From: Sipunculus nudus
Taxonomy: Eukaryota > Annelida > Sipuncula > Golfingiida > Sipunculidae
Assembly: GCA_026874595.1 (NCBI GenBank)
Contig: CM049314.1
Location: forward strand, 65,570,800 to 65,634,799
DNA length: 64,000 nucleotides
Reading direction: 5' to 3'
Positions 57,401 to 64,000 of the stretch are shown one piece after another. Within the stretch, counting starts at the first letter, position 1. Every line of letters begins with the position of its first letter. The translations under genes and the position numbers were made by a program. The notes under the pieces are model-generated. The model saw only the letters and a list, made by a program, of their open reading frames with translations. It did no database searches and was not told where the DNA came from.

Positions 57401-60400
57401 AAAATATGCAGATTTCCTTTATTACGTTGGCAAATTCTTTGATCTTATTATTGCATTTGGTATCTTCAGCCAAGCAAATAAATAAACTTTAATTTATAAG
57501 TTAAGCTAGAAACGCAATTGGACTCATATGAAAATCTTAAGAGGACAAGGGATGAGCAGATGTAGAAAACTGGTATTACAATTTTTTGTTTTGCATATTA
57601 ATTAATCAAATATCAGATATGCAAATATGCTCACAAATTTGGTTTTCAAGAGAGAGTTACCTTCATTACAGGACCAGTGATCCCAGTTGCTGATAGACTA
57701 AACACTGACGATTTTGATGGTATTGTGGTTACCAGAATGAATATTATTACACTATTTTAACTTTATCCTGTATAATTATGCAAAATACACATATTTAGTA
57801 TTCAGGTAATTTCAACATGGAAATTTTATCTATGGTCAGTTGTGAGAAATCTTCAAACTATAATTGATGAATAACGTACTCTAAAAAAAACAGTAACATG
57901 GAGGTCTTGATAATTGGCATAACGCTAGGCTTTCATGTATATTCATTAAGAAGCAAATAGTGGATATGCAAATTATGAATACTTATTCAGTAATTATTTA
58001 TTTATGGACCCTTTTATGAGAAAAAAAATGGACGCCGGAAGAAGACAAATAATTAAACTTTAGAGGGTTCTCAATATATGTAATTAGTTCATATTGTTGT
58101 TTTAACACTAAATTGGTATATTTTGCAAATTATGTTGTGTCAGAAAACATTTCGTGTGAGATCATGCTTTCAATTAGCTGCATTGAGAGTTTATTTCTAT
58201 TTTTTCTTATCAATTCCAACACAATAATGACCATTTGTATGAAAACCATGATTAAAAGAACATGATTGCATAATAAACCAGAGTTGGTATGGCAACAAGC
58301 TCATATTATACAGAATGTCATACCCTGGTACTTCAGTGAAGCTTTTTTTTTCAGAACAGGAGCCCAAACATGATTGAATAAATCCTGGACAGCATTTGTC
58401 TCTTTTTTTTTGTGCTAACTAGTCAGGTTTTAGGCCTGCCCAATTGAAAAGTAGTATCATACATGTATGGAACAATCCATATGGCGGCCACCAGAGGGCG
58501 CGAATATTTTGGGTATCATTTTTAACATGCCAAGGGGCAGTTAGATCCGTGTAAAATGTTTCATGCTTTCTGCAAATACTGATCAATTCTTTTAAGAAAA
58601 AAAAATCAGACTTAACCTCTTTCATAATATTAAAATGTGGATCAATTCCTTTTGAATACTTATAGAGTAATGTCAAAGCTCACCTGATGAATATGTTTTT
58701 AAGATTGGAAATTATAGACAAGTGTTAAAGTCCAGGCAAACGCATATGTGAACAATCATCTTTATCAGTCAAAATCTCGGTTGTAAATACGGGAATAAGA
58801 AGAAACCAGGAAGTATTTTTGATTTAATAATCGAATTAAACTCCGAGACAGAAGACTTTATGTTCAAGAGGAATATATTATAGATAATATCAATTTTACT
58901 CACGTCGGCTGGTTGAACGCTGGGTGCATCTCTCGCCAGTCCAACCCTGTTTACAAGCACAACTCCCGTCGACATCATTACAAGTGTTGTTGCAGCCAGC
59001 AGAGCAGTTCCCCAAACAATGGCGGCCATAATTACCAGCTGTGCAATCTAGGGTGAGGAAAAGGGGTTCTTAATGGATATGTTCCACTTGAGAAGACAAA
59101 ACTGACAAGAAAAGAATTTTGAATTGATCGTATTTGAAATATATATCAAACAATAAATACTAGTGACGCACAAAAATTAAATGATAAAAATAAAGCTATC
59201 TTAGCAATAAATCACCTGAATACATGTTAATGTTTACATATATATAAGATGACCAGGATATTAGGACTATAAAAGCTCATCGGAGAGATTTACACGTTAT
59301 ATCTAATACTTATTATACACGTTATATCTAATACTTTTAAAGGAATTCGCTCCACCTTTGTTCGCAATGTTCTCTGACAGCATGCTGCGTATGATACAGT
59401 GCCATACCTTATTTGAAATTTTTTCCCCCTTGTGACATGGCCGCTCCGGCAATCAATACCTTAACATGCACACAAAACTTATAGTGATTTACCTTGCTTT
59501 CTACATTGCGGGGAGGCTACCATGCACCAAAAACAGCCGAACTGCCTTCGGCAAAGTACGAAATGCGGCCTTGTGGTTATTCACAACATTCACCATCCAG
59601 CAAGGGGTTAAGATCTGTTGTGCATGTGAATAAACCCTGCTGTCACTTAGCAACTAGTAGGGTCAATAAAGGTGAACAACCGGTGACTTGACACTCACCT
59701 AATACTAAAGGAATACCTAAAGGAATAATGTCTACCTTTGTTCGTTATGTTCTCTGAAACCAGAATGGGCATGACATTTACCATACCTAATTTTTAAAGT
59801 TATTGTCCCCTCAGTGACCTCGCCGATATGAGATTAAACAATTCTTAATATTATTTTCACATTATTTTCAATGATTTTTCTTGGTTTCTAAAATAAATGC
59901 AGGTTAACTTGCACCGACAACAGCCGAACTGACCTCGTCAGTGACCGAAATACCTGCGTACACAAACACCATCTGACACAAAATACTCCAGCGAAGGATT
60001 AAGGACTATTGGCCACATCAGTAACACCTACTGTCGGTGACGGATATGAGCATGTTTGACTTAAATTTGCCCAATCTCAAAAACCCACGTGCAAGGTCAG
60101 TAAATGTGAAAACGTGTGGTTCGGGATCCCTTGATACTCGGTCCTTATGTCAGCATGCATAGAGGCTAATCTCTCATTTCTTGTTGCTTAATGTTGAAAT
60201 GACCGCAACAAGTGTTGCTGCACTATCACCTATATATCAGCAATTCTGGAAACCGTGGTATCACGTAATCTCTCTTAGAGAGCTCGCGCATACATTCTAT
60301 GTTACGGATATTACACCGCTGCTAAATAGGTCTACAGAACTGTTATATCAATAAACAAAAGTTGTTTTACGGAAAAAATACCGTCTGTAGGTTATATTTC

Positions 60401-63400
60401 ACATGAATGTTGTCAATGCAGACTCTATGTTTGATCCATTATTGTTTTATTTTTGCTATTAAACTCCTCAGGTTTTCGGCGTAAAAGTGTGCTGTGTGAA
60501 TGAATGTGGGCAGGAAGTCGTTCCTTGTCATCAATATTGATAGACCGTCTGTAGGAAGTATGTGACATAACGTTTACAGGGACATCACCCGGCCGACAAT
60601 CAGGGGAACATGCTTAATACAGATACTCAGTGCTCCGCCACGCAGGCCATCCATCAAGACTTCACCAATTGAACTTTGTTTCCTTGCTTTTTGTGGTTTA
60701 CTACAAACACATCATTTAGTCCCTACACATTTAAAAATAGGTCCATAGATTGGAAAAGGGGAGTCGAATGGGGGTGGGGGAGTCACATTGGTCTTAAACC
60801 CTTAAAACAGGTTGTCGCGACTGAAGCGGGGGGGGGGGGGGGGGGGCTTGATTCCGCTTATGCAACTAACGAGGTATGCATATTCCCGTTTCATTCGTTA
60901 GGAACAGCTTCCTTGCCTTAAAAATACATTATCTTTTTACACCAATCTCTTCTTTATAGGTATACCAAAGTAACAATATATGTAACATGTCAAAGAATTT
61001 CGAACATTTGATGCCCTCGCGTTCCATTTTGGTTTGCAAATGTCAACAGCATCACTCACCAGGTCTTCAAGGTAAATATACCGGTGTACGAATTACTTGC
61101 AACGAGCATAGCGTAAAGAAATAATTGTAAAGATATTTGTACATATCTTATTGAGACAGTATCCCAGTGAAAATCTATATTTTTTTTTAACTTTTAGAAT
61201 AAAAAAAATAGCCTTCATTCATTATCTCCTTTTATACATTTCCCCAATCCCCAGTAAAAAGCCCGGTTTACCGGTTTTTTTATCCAGTGCTAATATAAAT
61301 TTAAAACGAACAAGGTATTAGAACTATAAGTGCTCATCAAAGAAAAGATATGTGAAAACCTTAACTCATATACGATCAGTTTGTACCTTTATACCACTAC
61401 GGGGTAAATACTCACACTATGAAATAACGTTGGACCATTTATTATATAAGACGTCACAGACATAAGATTATCAAAGGGAAGTTTACTTGCTCTAACACTA
61501 TATCTCATATTTCCAGGCCAATTTTACCAATGAAACCTGCTTTTGTACATTTCTCAAAATGATCAAGAGGAAAAGACTAGATAATACCAATTTTACTCAC
61601 GTTGGTTGGTTGAACGCTGGGTGCATCTCTTTCCAGTCCAACCCTCTTTACAAATACACCTCCCGTTGACCTCATTACAGGTGTTGTTACAGCCAGCAGA
61701 GCAGTTACCTAAACAATGGCCTCCATAATTACCAGCTGGGCAATCTAAGATGAGGGAATAGGGTACTTGGTGAATATGTTCCATAGGGGAAGACAAAATT
61801 GTCAAGAGTAGAATTACACACTGAACTTATTTTAAATATGTATTTAACATTATGACTACTTGTGAAGCAGAACAATGAAACGATTAAAACAGCTAGCTAA
61901 GCAATAAATCACCTAAATACATGTTAAATGATAAAATATATTTAAGAAGATCAGGATATTAGGGCTATAAGAGACTATACAGATGGACGATGAGTTTGTA
62001 CCTTTATACTACTACAGGGTAAAGTGCTCAAACTAAAAAAAAATAAACAAGGAACCAATTTTTTAAATCACACGTTTTAGGCAATCGATATCAGATGAAT
62101 ATTTACTTGCTCTAACACTATATTTCAAAATTTTATAGCTTTCCGGGCCAATTTTACCAATTAAACATTATTTTTCATTTCCCAAAATATTTAGGATGAA
62201 TAGACTGGAAAATTTAAATTTTACTCACGTTGGCGGATTGAACGCTGGGTGCATCTTGTTCCAGTCCAACCCTGTTTACAAGCACACCTCCCGTTGACTT
62301 CATTACAAGTGTTGTTACAGCCGGCAGAACAGTTCCCCAAACAATGTCGGCCATAATTACCAGCTGGACAATCTTAGATGAGGCAAAAGTGTACCTGGTG
62401 AATATGATCCATAGGAGAAGACAACATTGACTGACAAGTATGGAATAATTCGGATTGAACGTATTTGAAATATGTGTCAAACATAATGATTACTAATGAA
62501 GCATGAAAATGGAATGATAAAAATAAAGCTATCGTAGCAATAAATCACCTTCATACATGTTATATGTTAACATATATTTAAGGATATCAGGATATCAGGG
62601 GTATAAGAGGTCCTTAGAGACAGCATATGTGAACACCTAAACACATTGACGATCAATTTGTATCTTTATACCACTACAGGGTAAAATGCTCGAACTGAAA
62701 CATCGATAAACAAGGGACCATTTTTTATACCACACGTCACAGGCGATCGATATCAATTGGAATGTTTACTTGCTCTAACACTATATTTCAAAACTTTATA
62801 GCTTTCCGGGCCAATTTTACCAATTAGACATCTTTTTTTTCATTTCCAAAAATGTTCAGGAGGAATAGACTAGAAAATAAAAATTTTACTCACGTCGGCG
62901 GATTGAACGCTGGGTGCATCTCTTTCCAGTCCAACCCTGTTTACAAGCACACCCCCCGTTGACTTCATTACAAGTGTTGTTACAGCCGGCAGAACAGTTC
63001 CCCAAACAATGTCGGCCATAATTACCAGCTTGGCAATCTTAGATGAGGCAAAAGTGTACTTGGTGAATATGTTCCATAGGAGAAGACAAAATTGACTGGT
63101 GTGGAATTTCGTATTAAACGTGTTTGAAACATGTGTCAAACATGGTCTTAGCAATAAATCACCTGAATACATATTAAATGTTTACATAGATATAAGATGA
63201 CCAGGATATTAGTACTTTAAGAGCTGATCAGATACAAGATATGTGAAAACGATCAGTTTGTATTGTTAGCACAAAGTGGTAAAATGCTCAAACTTTTAAA
63301 ACTCGGTAGGCAAGGGACCATGTTGTATTTTAGACGTCACAAGTAATCGATTATCAAAGGAAAGATTACTTACTCTAACACTATATTTCATAACTTTATA

Positions 63401-63637
63401 GCATTCAGTGCCAATTTTACCAATGAAAAATGCTCATGTACATTTCCCAAAATGTTCAGGAATAATAGATGAGAAAATATCAATTTTACTTACGATGGCT
63501 GGTTGAACGTTGGGTACATCTCTTTCCAGTCCAACCCTGTTTACAAGCACAACTCCCGTCGACTTCATTACAAGTGTTGTTACAGCCAGCAGAACAGTTC
63601 CCCAAACAAAGGCGGCCATAATTACCAGCTGGACACT
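54354..63637 (-). CDS. Gene C: EGF-array receptor, 5' end outside window
   Basis: Minus-strand gene entering from the right edge. Exons seen: five 144-nt EGF exons (63494-63637, 62894-63037, 62229-62372, 61601-61744, 58904-59047), TM exon 54964-55063, and a possible tail 54354-54416. Every EGF exon has AG and GT sites, phase 1-1, no stop and eight cysteines, so any number can be spliced in frame. Expected product: a type I membrane protein with serial CPAGNYG...C repeats and one TM helix. A 3.8-kb intron full of tandem repeats separates the last EGF exon from the TM exon. The microexon was not identified with confidence. Signal peptide and further repeats must lie beyond 64000, if present. 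Confidence 0.65.
54964..55063 (-). CDS. Gene C transmembrane exon
   Basis: TTCCAG acceptor, 100 nt, GTACGA donor, phase 1 in and 2 out: GNRGSIVNLVLLGVGISASA, then VLVLCGCGLLCLK. Same length, phases and donor as B1. Confidence 0.75.
55240..55880 (-). repeat. Tandem-core element fragment (inverted)
   Basis: Diverged units with 'gacagggcaaaattcttagcggttggatctag' and 'aaagggaggtcattcattggtaagtctcc', matching the family at 31505-32660. Inside the long intron of gene C. Confidence 0.55.
55940..56710. repeat. Tandem repeat, about 150-173 bp unit, five copies
   Basis: Unit starts near 55951, 56104, 56274, 56447 and 56614 ('tgcccattcatta...'). Shared phrases: 'tcatgcatnaaggtcaaggt', 'aatgtcaaatttgaaag', 'acaatcgccttnatatarca'. 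A different family from the GACGG-ended elements, also in the gene C intron. Confidence 0.65.
56711..58903. other. Remainder of gene C long intron
   Basis: AT-rich, with no exon carrying the EGF cysteine pattern and no element I can name. Confidence 0.45.
58904..59047 (-). CDS. Gene C 144-nt EGF exon (last before TM)
   Basis: Acceptor CCTAG, donor GTGAGT: DCTAGNYGRHCLGNCSAGC, then NNTCNDVDGSCACKQGW and RCTQRSTSR. Eight cysteines, no stop. It is about 2.5 kb from the next array exon because of an insertion at about 59335-61300. Confidence 0.75.
59335..60060. repeat. Two-copy tandem duplication, about 365 bp unit
   Basis: 59335-59695 and 59700-60060 share 'acctttgttcg', 'atgttctctga', 'cagccgaactg', 'agcaaggggttaaga'/'agcgaaggattaagga'. 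Diverged, no coding capacity. Part of the insertion that splits the exon array. Confidence 0.6.
60440..61080. repeat. Homopolymer-bearing repeat, copy 2
   Basis: Counterpart of 12600-13260 in the same orientation, here with a poly-G run (60829-60846). Ends 'catcactcaccaggtcttcaaggta'. Confidence 0.6.
61601..61744 (-). CDS. Gene C 144-nt EGF exon
   Basis: Acceptor CTTAG, donor GTGAGT: CPAGNYGGHCLGNCSAGC, NNTCNEVNGRCICKEGW, RCTQRSTNQ. No stop. Confidence 0.75.
62229..62372 (-). CDS. Gene C 144-nt EGF exon
   Basis: Acceptor CTAAG, donor GTGAGT: CPAGNYGRHCLGNCSAGC, NNTCNEVNGRCACKQGW, RCTQRSIRQ. No stop. Confidence 0.75.
62894..63037 (-). CDS. Gene C 144-nt EGF exon
   Basis: Acceptor CTAAG, donor GTGAGT: CQAGNYGRHCLGNCSAGC, NNTCNEVNGGCACKQGW, RCTQRSIRR. 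No stop. Confidence 0.75.
63494..63637 (-). CDS. Gene C 144-nt EGF exon (most 5' in window)
   Basis: Acceptor CCAAG, donor GTAAGT: ECPAGNYGRLCLGNCSAGC, NNTCNEVDGSCACKQGW, RCTQRSTSH. No stop. The first residue is Glu rather than Asp because the exon starts AG. Confidence 0.75.
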
Positions 63638-64000
63638 CTTGGATGAGGCAAAAGTGTACTTGGTGGATATGTTCCATAGGAGAAGACAACATTGACTGAC
63701 AAGTATGGAATAATTCGGATTGAACGTATTTGAAATATGTGTCAAACATAATGATAACTAATGAAGCATGAAAATGGAATGATAAAAATAAAGCTATCGT
63801 AGCAATAAATCACCTTCATACATGTTATATGTTAACATATATTTAAGGATATCAGGATATCAGGGGTATAAGAGGTCCTTAGAGACAGCATATGTGAACA
63901 CCTAAACACATTGACGATCAATTTGTATCTGTATACCACTACAGGGTAAAATGCTCGAACTGAAACATCGATAAACAAGGGACCATTTTTTATACCACAC

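Larger units (their letters stand above)
61300..64000 (-). repeat. Exon-array tandem repeat with higher-order duplication
   Basis: Units of about 600-665 bp, each with one intact 144-nt EGF exon and a decayed 138-type remnant ('ttatagctttccgggccaattttaccaa', near 61515, 62139, 62799 and 63401). In addition 62391-62740 is almost identical to 63653-64000 (a handful of differences), so two units were copied together as a block of about 1.26 kb very recently. The array continues past the window edge. Confidence 0.85.

Noticed and set aside
63494-63695. Plus-strand frames over the array exons
   Set aside because: They are antisense shadows of the 144-nt EGF exons, whose splice sites and cysteine pattern fix the minus strand.

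Overview
This is eukaryotic, animal genomic DNA: AT-rich, intron-rich, with no long open reading frames and many decayed repeats. Three things point to a lophotrochozoan, most likely a bivalve mollusc: a tandem family of short EGF-repeat receptors, tandem-core elements with units of about 160 bp, and tRNA-derived SINEs. The species assignment is inference. Every gene below was assembled from splice signals, reading phase and paralogue comparison, so exon edges are predictions.

The main content is a cluster of minus-strand genes for small multiple-EGF-like receptors (MEGF10/PEAR1/SREC-like cysteine pattern). The shared plan is a non-coding 5' exon, a 70-nt signal-peptide exon, EGF exons of 222, 138, 144 or 243 nt (all phase 1-1), a transmembrane (TM) exon of 82 or 100 nt, a 25-nt juxtamembrane microexon, and a tyrosine-containing tail exon. 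A block of three loci (A1, A2, A3; about 1-17560) is repeated at about 29226-48500 (B1, B2, B3). Only B1 has a complete in-frame chain (603 nt, 200 residues), and only if one decayed EGF exon is skipped. A1, A2, B2 and B3 carry clear lesions. A3 has three clean exons but no visible TM or tail exon. A further gene, C (54354 to beyond the right edge), has a TM exon and at least five 144-nt EGF exons, four of them in a recently amplified array at 61.6-63.6 kb. An orphan broken EGF exon lies at 51.1 kb.

The interval 17.6-29.2 kb between the two blocks holds a decayed tyrosine recombinase on the minus strand (18.3-19.3 kb) and a decayed monocarboxylate-transporter (SLC16-like) gene on the plus strand (21.9-25.6 kb). 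It also holds two large tandem-core elements (19.6-21.4 and 26.8-28.9 kb), which end in a palindrome next to GACGG-rich sequence.

The rest is SINE fossils, microsatellites, a two-copy homopolymer-bearing repeat (12.6 and 60.4 kb), an ACGTGG-rich block (51.5-52.1 kb) and sequence in which I see nothing definite. No rRNA, functional tRNA or CRISPR array was recognised.
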